Source: Alginatibacterium sediminis (GTDB lineage: Bacteria; Pseudomonadota; Gammaproteobacteria; Enterobacterales; Celerinatantimonadaceae). From it: DNA of 64,000 nt. The stretch lies in NCBI RefSeq assembly GCF_003610775.1, contig NZ_RAQO01000013.1, positions 42,675-106,674 on the forward strand, given 5' to 3'. Of the stretch, positions 26,727 through 35,500 are shown in pieces. The first letter of the stretch is position 1, and each line of letters opens with the position of its first letter. A program made the translations under genes and the position numbers. The notes beneath the pieces are model-generated. The model saw only the letters and a list, made by a program, of their open reading frames with translations. It was not told the origin of the DNA and made no database searches.

Positions 26727-28190
26727 ATGGATTTTAGAATGACAATCAATTTTCGCGCCACCATACTCGGCCTATGTTTATTAAGCACAGCACTGCAAGC
26801 CAATACCGCAGAAAACTTTGTTGGTAAGTATTCATCAAGTGAGCGTGAAACACTGGCGGAACTATTTCTCTTAGACGATCAAAGCTTTTGTTTTGTTTTT
26901 ATGGGTGGTGCCGTCGATGCAAAAATAGCCGGTGCTTGGAAAGTCATTGATCAAGAAGAAAGCACTATTGAGTTACAGCAAACCCAAGTCGAAGCCAATC
27001 CTCATCAAGTCCGAGCTAAGCTTAGTCAGCGCGTCGACAAAAAAATATCGATTGTAATCGAAGGTTACAGTACTAGAGATATCAACAGTCCCGTATTTGC
27101 ATTTAGTAAGGACAATCAATTTCCGCAACAGTTCAGAGCCTTATTACCTGCCAACAACAGCGTAGGTCGAAGCAAATATGCTCTTCCCCTCATCACACCC
27201 GCTGATGCGAAATATTTTTACCTCGGAAGTGAAACATCAAGCAATAACGACGGATCAAGTGAAATTACAGTGAGTCAGTTCAAAATAGGCTTATTTGATA
27301 CCTTTCAACTCGGTTTTAATCCACAACCAGATATGATCCCAGAATCTTTTATTGCCCAACTCAATGCCGAAGGATTACAGTTTGAAAACGAGTTTTTCTC
27401 AGCCAAGGGCGAGTTAGATGAAGCAACAATTACTAGCGTTACACAGCAATGCATCAACGCTAAGCCGCAAACCACTAACCCTCTAGCAGAGAATTCACCA
27501 TGGACAATGCTCGAGCCTAGTAATGTTACCTATATCACTGATAACAATATTAATAGCGATCCATACTTTGGTCCTGATGACCCAGAATTTGCGCGTCAAG
27601 GCAACGGCACAACAGCTTTGGTTGCCTATGAAAAGCAACTCCTAGAGAGCTATTATATTGAAGCAAAATCTAGTTCAGAAGCCTTGGGCAAATTCTTAAC
27701 CTTTTCGAAGGCGCTTATAGCGATTGAGCCACGCTATACAATCTATGCCTCAGATTTAGGGATGAAGCTGTCTCAATTGTTAGTAGACGCCAATAGCAAA
27801 GGTGATTTAGATAGTGCTGAACTGATATTTAATACTTATGCGAACGATGTTTTTCCGCGGGTTAAAGACATTGATGACCAACAAATACAATACTCAGTGT
27901 CAGTCATCGCCAGTCAGGGACTCATTATTTATGCGGTTGGGGATAATAAAGCCGTACTATCTACAGTGGTTGACACCTTACTTGGTCCTGATTTCGATTT
28001 CGTTAACAGCAGAAATCCAACCTTGGTCTACAACCTTGCTTGCGTACACTCGCTAAACCGGAACAAAGCCCAAATGCTTAAAGCGGTGAAGGCCGCTCGC
28101 ACAATGGATAAACCTAGAGAGCAGTTTATGAAAGATGGAGACTTCGCATTTTATCTCGAAGACAGCGACTTCTTAGCAGCGATTCAGTAG
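26727..28190 (+). CDS. Secreted protein of unknown function with TPR-like C-terminus
   Basis: A 487-aa protein with a signal peptide (hydrophobic 10-22, cut near LQANTA). The N-terminal 100 residues look like a small beta-rich domain (GKYSSSERETLAELFLLDD); the C-terminal half is helical. The end, YNLACVHSLNRNKAQMLKAV followed by DGDFAFYLEDSDF, resembles the closing repeat of TPR proteins. I know no named family. Two in-frame ATGs (26727 and 26739) lack a clear ribosome binding site, so the exact start is open. No operon partner is close. Confidence 0.8.
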   Translation: MDFRMTINFRATILGLCLLSTALQANTAENFVGKYSSSERETLAELFLLDDQSFCFVFMGGAVDAKIAGAWKVIDQEESTIELQQTQVEANPHQVRAKLSQRVDKKISIVIEGYSTRDINSPVFAFSKDNQFPQQFRALLPANNSVGRSKYALPLITPADAKYFYLGSETSSNNDGSSEITVSQFKIGLFDTFQLGFNPQPDMIPESFIAQLNAEGLQFENEFFSAKGELDEATITSVTQQCINAKPQTTNPLAENSPWTMLEPSNVTYITDNNINSDPYFGPDDPEFARQGNGTTALVAYEKQLLESYYIEAKSSSEALGKFLTFSKALIAIEPRYTIYASDLGMKLSQLLVDANSKGDLDSAELIFNTYANDVFPRVKDIDDQQIQYSVSVIASQGLIIYAVGDNKAVLSTVVDTLLGPDFDFVNSRNPTLVYNLACVHSLNRNKAQMLKAVKAARTMDKPREQFMKDGDFAFYLEDSDFLAAIQ

Positions 28191-28383
28191 CCTAGTCCCT
28201 CTTAAATAGCGACAAGAATAATGGGATTTTTGTCGTTCTAACCTTTCAAGCTCTGCAAAAAACTGTCTTACCCCTTTATCTGGCTTCAATAACCCTACTT
28301 TATGTGGCATTTAAAGCTTCACATAAAAGCAGGGATATACTAGTTTAATAAACTTGATGTGAACCAATGAGTCAGTTCCAACT

Positions 28384-29298
28384 ATGCAGCAAAGCGACGA
28401 AATTTCCCGGTTTTTAGATTTTCTTGTCGACGCAATTCTCATTGTTGATAAACAATCGAACATTCTCTTTGCTAATCGTTCTTGCGCTAAACTCTTTGGT
28501 TACCAAAAGAAAGAGCTAATGTCATTAGGACTAGATGACTTAATGAAAACCGATGTGGTAAAGGGGCATGAACACAAAGTCAGTAGTTTCATTTCCAATC
28601 AATCCCAAGCTCGAGCCATGATGTCGCGAAGTATTATGCCCTGCCTCAATGCTAACGGCGAAGGCTTTAATGCCAGAATTTCCATTGCAAACATCACTTA
28701 TAAACAACAAGACTGCGGCATTGCCACCATACAAGACTATTCAACCGTACAAGAACTTATCGACAATCTAAAAAACGAAGCAAGTACCGATGCGCTCACC
28801 AACTTGTTTAACCGTCGTCATCTAGAGAATGTGATTGAGAAGCAGTATCTGGCTATTCAGGATTCAGGATGCTTAGGAGTCGCCTATATCGACCTTAATG
28901 GTTTCAAACCGATTAACGACACCCATGGTCACGACATTGGCGATTTGCTACTGGTTGAAATTGCGACTCGTTTACGCCAACAATTGCGAAGTAGCGATAT
29001 TTGCTTTCGGGTTGGGGGGGATGAGTTTTTAGTGCTGTTTAACATTAATGATCATCAGAACTACGAGCATGAAGCAGCAGGGATCGCCAAGAAATTACAG
29101 CAGCTAATTTCAAGCCCAGTTAAGGTCGAAAAACTAAAACAAGATATTTCTGTGGGAGCAAGCATTGGCATTGCAATTTTACCTCACGATGATAAAGAGC
29201 TAGCTTCAGTGATCGACAAAGCAGATAAAGCGATGTACCACTCAAAGACCAATAATGTGCCATTTACTTTAGTTTCGAGTTTAACAATCAACGATTAA
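28384..29298 (+). CDS. PAS-GGDEF diguanylate cyclase
   Basis: A soluble 304-aa protein with an N-terminal PAS domain (about 8-120) and a GGDEF domain (about 130-300). The active-site motif GGDEF is intact at 211-215 and an I-site RSSD lies five residues before it, at 202-205. It should make c-di-GMP from two GTP and be product-inhibited. The PAS domain lets it respond to a cytoplasmic cue, perhaps redox or a small ligand. ATG 28384 is forced by an in-frame stop at 28360. A possible link to the Lap adhesin through c-di-GMP is inference. Confidence 0.93.
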   Translation: MQQSDEISRFLDFLVDAILIVDKQSNILFANRSCAKLFGYQKKELMSLGLDDLMKTDVVKGHEHKVSSFISNQSQARAMMSRSIMPCLNANGEGFNARISIANITYKQQDCGIATIQDYSTVQELIDNLKNEASTDALTNLFNRRHLENVIEKQYLAIQDSGCLGVAYIDLNGFKPINDTHGHDIGDLLLVEIATRLRQQLRSSDICFRVGGDEFLVLFNINDHQNYEHEAAGIAKKLQQLISSPVKVEKLKQDISVGASIGIAILPHDDKELASVIDKADKAMYHSKTNNVPFTLVSSLTIND

Positions 29299-29407
29299 AT
29301 GAAGACTCCACCTAGAGCAGATAAGGTCTACAAAGCTAACAATTGAAAACAAGAGTAGCCCTTGTAAACTGCTTGCATAACTTACCAATCGATAAAGGAT
29401 TATTAGA

Positions 29408-29755
29408 ATGAAACCAAGCTTTTTAGCGTTACTTTTGCTAGTCGTATCTGCTTTGGGACAGGCCCAAGAGAACATGTCGCAGTGGCTAAATGAAGGTCAA
29501 ATGATCGATGTACGCACACTACAAGAGTATCAGTCTGGACATATGCGCGGTGCGGTAAACATCCCATATGATCAAATTCAGCTGCAAATAGCAGCGCAAG
29601 TTCCCGATAAATCAACGCCAGTGCTGCTTTATTGTCGTAGTGGTCGCCGCTCAGGCATTGCACAGCAAAGTCTAATAGCTTTAGGTTATAAAAATGTGGT
29701 AAATATTGGCGGTATTGAAGAACTTCAAGAATTTGTGGCGCAATACGCTCAATAG
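29408..29755 (+). CDS. Periplasmic rhodanese-like protein (PspE type)
   Basis: A 115-aa single rhodanese domain behind a signal peptide (cut near GQAQ). The active-site loop is CRSGRRSG with C76 as the persulfide-carrying cysteine, and the upstream DVRTLQEYQSGHMRGAVNIP block is typical. PspE-like enzymes transfer sulfane sulfur from thiosulfate in the periplasm. It lies 109 bases after the cyclase gene and just before a membrane transporter gene. Confidence 0.92.
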   Translation: MKPSFLALLLLVVSALGQAQENMSQWLNEGQMIDVRTLQEYQSGHMRGAVNIPYDQIQLQIAAQVPDKSTPVLLYCRSGRRSGIAQQSLIALGYKNVVNIGGIEELQEFVAQYAQ

Positions 29756-29823
29756 TAAACACCACAAACTTTCCACTAAGGCAAACTGCTATCTTTGATT
29801 TTCTGCGACGCTACTCGTCACCC

Positions 29824-30714
29824 TTGCTTAGTGCATGCGCTCTGATTGGTTTTGCTTTACCCGAGTTTTCAAACGCCTTACTGCCTTACCTTCCCGCGGT
29901 ACTCTTTGTACTGATGGTGTTGACAATGCTGAGCTTGAATATGAAACACCTGTTTCTTGAGCTCAGTAGCTGTAAACCTTGGTTGTATGCACTTTGGCAC
30001 AGCTTAGGGCTGACATTGATTAGTGCCTTACTTGTCTGGGCTTTGGATCTCCCCCTCCAAACCCTGATGCCGCTTTTTGCTGTAGCAGCCACTGGTTCCT
30101 TGTTTGCAAGCCCAGCTATTGTTCGCTCACTTGGACTTGATGCGCAAGCTTGCATGGCAATGACTTTATGTTCCACCTTGCTTATGCCTTTTGTATTGCT
30201 ACTTAATGCAGCCCTTGCTCAACTTTGGATCGGCCAAGATGCGGTTAGCATCGATTTCATTGAATATAGCCGCCGCTTATTAATCTACATCGTATTACCG
30301 ATTGCCATCAGTTTATTTGCGCCGCGTCTATTTGGTGCCAGTCGCGTCAACGCCGCGGTTACCCGTATCAGCCCATATACGATTTTGGTAGTGTTCTTCT
30401 TCCCCTTAGGACTGATGGGCGCATTTCGACAGCAATTTGATGTTGATCCGCGCAGTGCGCTGTTATGGCTGGCACTGGCTTTTGTGATGTGTTTGATTAT
30501 ATTTGCGCTTAGTTACGCACTTTATCGTCGACATAGCGCTGATCTTGCCTTGATGGCTGCGATCACAGCCACCAATAGAAATGTACTCCTGACCTACAGC
30601 GTAGCCGGGATTTACCTTGGAAGCGACTACATGGTCTACATGGGTGCTATGCAGCTACCCATCTATTTTTTACCCATTTGCGTATTCTTTTTCAGAAAAC
30701 GCTCCAAGTCTTAG
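29824..30714 (+). CDS. BASS-like sodium-dependent transporter, start uncertain
   Basis: About nine hydrophobic segments over 296 aa, with TGSLFASPAIVRSLG and ATNRNVLLTYS helix breaks where bile acid:sodium symporter (BASS) family members have their crossing motifs. Substrate is unknown. The first standard start codon is TTG 29824, lacking a ribosome binding site and giving a short first helix. The frame is open upstream through 29758, with an AAGG at 29778-29781 placed nine bases before an ATC at 29791, so the true start may be non-canonical. The gene ends overlapping the tail of the reductase gene by four bases. Confidence 0.7.
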   Translation: MLSACALIGFALPEFSNALLPYLPAVLFVLMVLTMLSLNMKHLFLELSSCKPWLYALWHSLGLTLISALLVWALDLPLQTLMPLFAVAATGSLFASPAIVRSLGLDAQACMAMTLCSTLLMPFVLLLNAALAQLWIGQDAVSIDFIEYSRRLLIYIVLPIAISLFAPRLFGASRVNAAVTRISPYTILVVFFFPLGLMGAFRQQFDVDPRSALLWLALAFVMCLIIFALSYALYRRHSADLALMAAITATNRNVLLTYSVAGIYLGSDYMVYMGAMQLPIYFLPICVFFFRKRSKS

Positions 30715-31757
30715 GGACAAGGATAGGTATAGCGCGTCTCAAGTTCTTCGATTCTGCCCATAAGCTCTGCGCTTAAACTAATTTGAGCACTTTCAATGTT
30801 CTGCCCAAGCTGATCCAGACTAGTCGCTCCAATTATGTTGGAGCCTACAAAACTTCGGCCATTCACGAAGGCCAAGGCCATTTGCGCTGGATTAAGAGCA
30901 AACTCTTGTGCCAGTTCAACATAAGCTTTAGTCGCCTGTTGAGCTTTTTCAGTTTTTAGGTAGCGATTGAAGCGTTTGTATACGCTTAAACGAGCATTTT
31001 CTGGAAACTGTCCATCTAAGTATTTACCACTTAATACCCCAAAGGCTAACGGGGAGTATGCTAGTAATGGTAGATTTTCGCGATGTGATATCTCAGCTAG
31101 ACTCGACTCAAAACTGCGGTTTAGAAGATTATATGGGTTCTGAATACTCACGATACGCGGTAAATTGTGTTTTTCAGCTAAGTGCAAATAACGCATCGCT
31201 CCCCAAGGGGTTTCGTTGGAAATACCTATATAACGAACCTTTCCGGAGTTAACTAACTCACCCAGCGCTTCTAGTGTTTCGACAATTGGGGTCTCGTCGG
31301 CACCGTCGACATGTTCATAATTCAATTTGCCAAAAAAATTGGTGGCACGGTCAGGCCAATGAACCTGATACAAATCAATATAGTCGGTTTGTAAGCGCTC
31401 TAAGCTGTCTTCCAAGGCCTGATGAATCGACGTCCAATTTAAGGACATATCTGGGCGAATATGCTCACCGCGGCCACCAGCACTAGGGGCTGCAACTTTA
31501 GAAGCTAGCACAAACTCATCACGATTTTTGTGTTGCTTAAAATAATTACCGATGATGGTTTCGGTTACACCTTGCGTTTCTTGTTTTGGTGGTACCGGAT
31601 AGAGCTCGGCAGTATCGAGAAAGTTAATTCCTTTACTCTGTGCAAAATTGATCTGCTCAAAGGCTTGAGCTTGCGTATTCTGCTCCCCCCAAGTCATAGT
31701 GCCCAAACAGATTTCGCTCACATTAAGCTGCGAACTTCCCAGTAATCGATAACGCAT
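30711..31757 (-). CDS. NADP(H)-dependent aldo/keto reductase, Tas-like
   Basis: A 348-aa TIM-barrel oxidoreductase beginning MRYRLLGSSQLNVSEICLGTMTWGEQN, which matches E. coli Tas. The catalytic tetrad residues are visible in FLDTAELYPVPP (Asp and Tyr), VLASKV (Lys) and YQVHWPDR (His). Tas-like enzymes reduce carbonyls with NADPH; the natural substrate is not known. Single gene, tail to tail with the BASS-like transporter. Confidence 0.9.
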   Translation of the reverse strand: MRYRLLGSSQLNVSEICLGTMTWGEQNTQAQAFEQINFAQSKGINFLDTAELYPVPPKQETQGVTETIIGNYFKQHKNRDEFVLASKVAAPSAGGRGEHIRPDMSLNWTSIHQALEDSLERLQTDYIDLYQVHWPDRATNFFGKLNYEHVDGADETPIVETLEALGELVNSGKVRYIGISNETPWGAMRYLHLAEKHNLPRIVSIQNPYNLLNRSFESSLAEISHRENLPLLAYSPLAFGVLSGKYLDGQFPENARLSVYKRFNRYLKTEKAQQATKAYVELAQEFALNPAQMALAFVNGRSFVGSNIIGATSLDQLGQNIESAQISLSAELMGRIEELETRYTYPCP

Positions 31758-31922
31758 ATTGTGTCCCTAACTAACAAATACAAGAATGATCCTAGGCATA
31801 TGCGATCAAATAGAACTCAATCTCTCGACATGCCTAGCGCCAGATCAGATCTTAGATTATGGTAAATGAGTACGAAATGCGAATTTGCTGGCCTTAGGGC
31901 TTGCTACACAGTAATAATATAT

Positions 31923-31940
31923 TTAGAGTATATACTCTAA
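31923..31940. promoter_or_regulatory. Perfect 18-bp palindrome, probable operator of the efflux operon
   Basis: TTAGAGTATATACTCTAA is a perfect palindrome 18 bases before the GTG of the efflux operon. It contains a -10-like TATACT, so a bound dimer would block transcription. TetR, MarR or GntR-type repressors use such sites. No regulator gene lies beside the operon, so the binding protein is encoded elsewhere. Confidence 0.65.
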
Positions 31941-31958
31941 TTAGACTAGGGATGCAGC

Positions 31959-33365
31959 GTGCTAAGAATTCTATTTCGCCCCAAACTTATAACGAGTTTG
32001 ATTTTCATCGGTTTTGTTCAGAGCAGTTATGCAATGGATTTCGAACAAGCCTGGCACACACTGCTACAATCCAGTGATAAACTTGCTGCTAATCAAGCCA
32101 ATGTTGACCGCAGCGACGCTTTAGCAAAAGCAGCCTTATCTTTGTACTACCCCAAGGTGGACTTGCAAGGCAGCTACACTCGCTTACAAAAACCAGTCGC
32201 CTTAGATTTAAAAGATCTTGAGCCAATCGCTTCAAACCCAGACCTTCTGCACGGCTTAGCTGGGTTTGGTCTCGATTTATCAAGTATTAATACCGTGACT
32301 AATTTTACCGAGCAAGATGTCACTACCAGTTCCATTCAAGCTCTTTGGCCGATTTTTACCGGTGGTAAACGCGAAGCGGCGATTGATATTGCTAGAGAGC
32401 AAGGTGAGTCAGCCAAACACCTTTGGCAAATGGAGCGTCAGGTACAATTTGAATCGCTTGCTAAAACCTATTTTGCGGTGGTACTAGCCAAGCAAGTCGT
32501 CGATGTAAATCAGCAAGTAGTTGACGGTTTGCAAGCCCATTATGAAAATGCTCTAAAACTGCAACAACAAGGCCAGATTGCTTACGTTGAGCTGCTGCAA
32601 GCTCAAGCCTCTTTCGACAAGGCTAAAGTTGACCAGAAAAAGTCCCAGCGCAACTATGAAATAACTCAGCTTGCACTCAACGATTTAATCCACCAAAACG
32701 GTGTGCATCCAACGACGCCATTGTTCACTCAAGAACAGTTTGGTCAGTTACATGACTATGAACATAAAACCCTCGAGGCCTATCCCGGGCTTGCCTTACT
32801 CGACAGCAAGCAATATCAAGCCAAACGCGTCATCGATATTGAAAAGGCTGCCTATATGCCAACGGTGGCTGCCTTTGGTAACTACAATGTCTATAAAGGG
32901 GATAGCCTAGCGGCAAAAGTCACCCCTGATTGGGCAGTCGGTGTTGGGATTTCTATCCCTCTTATAGACAATAGTGGTCGTTCGGAAAAAGTACAGGCGG
33001 CACATAGCCTAGAATTACAAGTTCGCCATTTAAAATCTCAGGCAAAACGTGATTTAGGCTTATTAGTTGAAAAAACTTTCCGTGAAGCCAGCCAAGCTTT
33101 GGAAGAATACAATGGCTTAAAATCAAGTGTGACCCTCGCGGAGGAAAATCTACGCATGCGTCAAAAAGCTTTTTCCCAAGGTTTAGCGACGTCTGTTGAT
33201 GTCGTCGATGCGCAAATGTTTAAAGCGTCAGTCAATATTCAACGTCAAGCCGCTGCGTACCAACATGTCGTCGCACTAGCTAAACTTTCTGCAATAAGCA
33301 GCCAAGTTGAACAGTTTAGCCAGTTTTATCGTAATGCTTCTTTAGTACAGCCCCCACAATCATAA
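31959..33365 (+). CDS. TolC-family outer membrane efflux protein
   Basis: A 468-aa TolC/OEP protein starting on GTG with AGGGA six bases upstream, and a signal peptide cut near SSYA. Two tandem OEP repeats, long helical coiled-coil stretches (for example around 190-235 and 370-420) and the usual FTGGKREAAIDIAREQ block are visible. It would form the outer membrane channel of a tripartite exporter with the next three genes, to which it is joined by a 12-base gap. Confidence 0.92.
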   Translation: MLRILFRPKLITSLIFIGFVQSSYAMDFEQAWHTLLQSSDKLAANQANVDRSDALAKAALSLYYPKVDLQGSYTRLQKPVALDLKDLEPIASNPDLLHGLAGFGLDLSSINTVTNFTEQDVTTSSIQALWPIFTGGKREAAIDIAREQGESAKHLWQMERQVQFESLAKTYFAVVLAKQVVDVNQQVVDGLQAHYENALKLQQQGQIAYVELLQAQASFDKAKVDQKKSQRNYEITQLALNDLIHQNGVHPTTPLFTQEQFGQLHDYEHKTLEAYPGLALLDSKQYQAKRVIDIEKAAYMPTVAAFGNYNVYKGDSLAAKVTPDWAVGVGISIPLIDNSGRSEKVQAAHSLELQVRHLKSQAKRDLGLLVEKTFREASQALEEYNGLKSSVTLAEENLRMRQKAFSQGLATSVDVVDAQMFKASVNIQRQAAAYQHVVALAKLSAISSQVEQFSQFYRNASLVQPPQS

Positions 33366-33377
33366 GCGGACTTTTTT

Positions 33378-34376
33378 ATGCGCAAGTTTAACTCTTTTAT
33401 TCCTTTACTCCCGCTCTTGGCCATTGCCGCTTGGGTAGCTTGGTCATTTTGGCAAGCTTACCAACCAACGCCCATATATTTACAGGGCCAAATAGAAGCG
33501 CAGCAGTATAGTGTGTCTTCTAAAGTTGCCGGTCGCTTAGACCAGGTGTTAGTGACCAAAGGCCAACAAGTTGAAGTTGGTGAACTTATTTTTAGTATTA
33601 CCAGCCCTGAACTCGATGCTAAATTGGTCCAAGCTCAAGCGGGTCAAGCGGCCGCATCTGCGCTATCTGACGAAGCTGAAAATGGTGCGCGTAGCCAAGA
33701 TATAGCGGCTGCTAAGGACCAATGGCAAAAAGCAGTTGCTGGGGCAAACTTAGCGCGAACCACTTATCGCCGTGTTGATAATTTGTATAAAGATGGGGTT
33801 GTTTCTCAACAAAAACGCGATGAAGCTTATACCCAATGGCAAGCGTCCAAGTTTACTCAAAACTCTGCGCTCCAAATGTATGAATTGGCTCAAGAAGGCG
33901 CTCGCGATGAAACCAAGCGCGCAGCAAGTCAACAAGCTAAGGCAGCTGCAGGCGCGGTAGCTGAAGTTGAAGCCTATGCCGCCGACACCAAAGTTGATGC
34001 CCGTCATCGTGGTGAAGTGAGTCAAATATTACTGCAATCGGGCGAGCTTGCACCGCAAGGCTTCCCAGTGGTTACCTTAACCGATATGGAAGATGCATGG
34101 TTGACCCTAAATGTCCGAGAAGACCGTTTATCTCAATTCCAAGTTGGTCAAGAGTTTGAAGCGACATTACCCGCTTTTGGTGAGCAAAGCTTTCGTTTCA
34201 AAGTAAGTCACGTTGCAGTCATGGGTGATTTTGCAACTTGGAGAGCGACGAGTAGCGACACCGGGTTTGATTTACGCACCTTTGAAGTTGAAGCTAAACC
34301 AATGCAAGAGATTGAAAACCTTCGGGTTGGGATGAGTGCATATGTACTGCTAGATGAGCTAAAAGACCAACAATGA
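33378..34376 (+). CDS. HlyD-family periplasmic adaptor
   Basis: A 332-aa membrane fusion protein: one N-terminal helix (about 10-26), a lipoyl half-domain (VSSKVAGRLDQVLVTKGQQV), a helical hairpin with coiled-coil character (about 80-200), the second lipoyl half and a beta-barrel. It connects an inner-membrane pump to the TolC-like channel. The stop overlaps the next start by four bases. The architecture resembles YbhG/YhiI-type adaptors of ABC-2 exporters. Confidence 0.92.
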   Translation: MRKFNSFIPLLPLLAIAAWVAWSFWQAYQPTPIYLQGQIEAQQYSVSSKVAGRLDQVLVTKGQQVEVGELIFSITSPELDAKLVQAQAGQAAASALSDEAENGARSQDIAAAKDQWQKAVAGANLARTTYRRVDNLYKDGVVSQQKRDEAYTQWQASKFTQNSALQMYELAQEGARDETKRAASQQAKAAAGAVAEVEAYAADTKVDARHRGEVSQILLQSGELAPQGFPVVTLTDMEDAWLTLNVREDRLSQFQVGQEFEATLPAFGEQSFRFKVSHVAVMGDFATWRATSSDTGFDLRTFEVEAKPMQEIENLRVGMSAYVLLDELKDQQ

Positions 34377-35500
34377 TGTCTTACTCGTTAATACTGAGAA
34401 GCTTATTCAATGACCGATGGTTATATAGTCTATTGAGCTGGTTACCCTTGGTCGTTTTTCTAAGTATTGCAGCGATATTCTCTTCTAGCTTTGCTCGAGA
34501 AAATGTAATTATGGTCGTTGACCAAGACAATAGTCGTCTGAGTCGTCAGTTAATCCGCAGTTATCATGCCAGTCCAAATCTGTCGGTGACTATGAGCAGT
34601 AATATTCAAACGGCAAAAGATGCTCTAGTCAAAGGTGACATCTATGCCTATGTAATCATCCCTAATGATCTTGAGCGTGACGTAAAACGCTTTCGCTCAC
34701 CCCTTGTTCAAAGTTATTACAATGGACAGTTTCTGGTCATCGGTAAACAAGTCAATGCCGCGTTAGCTGGCATCCATACCACAATAAACGTAGGAATTGA
34801 TGTCGGCAGAGTTATGGGTACAGGTAATACTCCAGCTCTGCAAGCCTTTGGCAGTGTTATGCCTATTAGGGCTCAGATGAGTGCGCTGTTTAATAGTAAT
34901 AATGACTATGCACAATTCATCCTTTCAGGCGCACTACCTGCCGCCTGGCAACTTATTATCGTTCTTAGCATGGTGCTTATTTACTCTAAATTTTTAAAAA
35001 CCGAGTCTCTTGAAAACAAACGTAACATCAGTAGTATTCTGCGCATATCCTTAGTCAGTGGGGCAATGTTGGTACTACAGGGCTTAGTGATGGCTTGCCT
35101 TTTATTTGTCTACAAAGGCTGGCCCATGCGTGGAGATTGGAGCCTTATTGTTTTTGCCCAAGTGCTATGTGTTATGGCAAGCCAAGCGATTGCCTTGTTT
35201 TTGGTTTTTCTACTTAAGGATCGAACTCGAGCGCTAAGCTTTGCCGCCGCATTAACAGCCCCCAGTTTTGCATTTATGGGCGTCACTTTCCCATTAGATA
35301 GTATGCCAACTTTTTCATTATTATGGCGCCAATTGATCCCTATCTGTCATTATGTGGATATTCAGATTTCCCAATCAAATCATGCACCAGCAATCGTTCA
35401 CGACGCTGATAGTTTGCTTAAACTAGCCATGTTTGGCTTGCTGTTTCTAGCAGCTTTATGTTTGGTACCACAAGTCCAAAAGCAAGAGGTTCAAGCATGA
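34373..35500 (+). CDS. ABC-2 type permease, first of a pair
   Basis: A 375-aa protein with one N-terminal helix, a large periplasmic domain (about 45-180, with MVVDQDNSRLSRQLIRSY) and five or six C-terminal helices: the ABC2_membrane_3 layout. It should form half of an exporter of hydrophobic or cationic compounds through the HlyD/TolC partners. No nucleotide-binding domain is present here or in the neighbours. Starts at ATGATG overlapping the adaptor stop. Confidence 0.88.
   Translation: MMSYSLILRSLFNDRWLYSLLSWLPLVVFLSIAAIFSSSFARENVIMVVDQDNSRLSRQLIRSYHASPNLSVTMSSNIQTAKDALVKGDIYAYVIIPNDLERDVKRFRSPLVQSYYNGQFLVIGKQVNAALAGIHTTINVGIDVGRVMGTGNTPALQAFGSVMPIRAQMSALFNSNNDYAQFILSGALPAAWQLIIVLSMVLIYSKFLKTESLENKRNISSILRISLVSGAMLVLQGLVMACLLFVYKGWPMRGDWSLIVFAQVLCVMASQAIALFLVFLLKDRTRALSFAAALTAPSFAFMGVTFPLDSMPTFSLLWRQLIPICHYVDIQISQSNHAPAIVHDADSLLKLAMFGLLFLAALCLVPQVQKQEVQA

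Noticed and set aside
28200..28250. Terminator after the orphan secreted protein gene
   Set aside because: The GCGACAA/TTGTCGT pairing has a long loop and no T run after the stem, so support is too weak.
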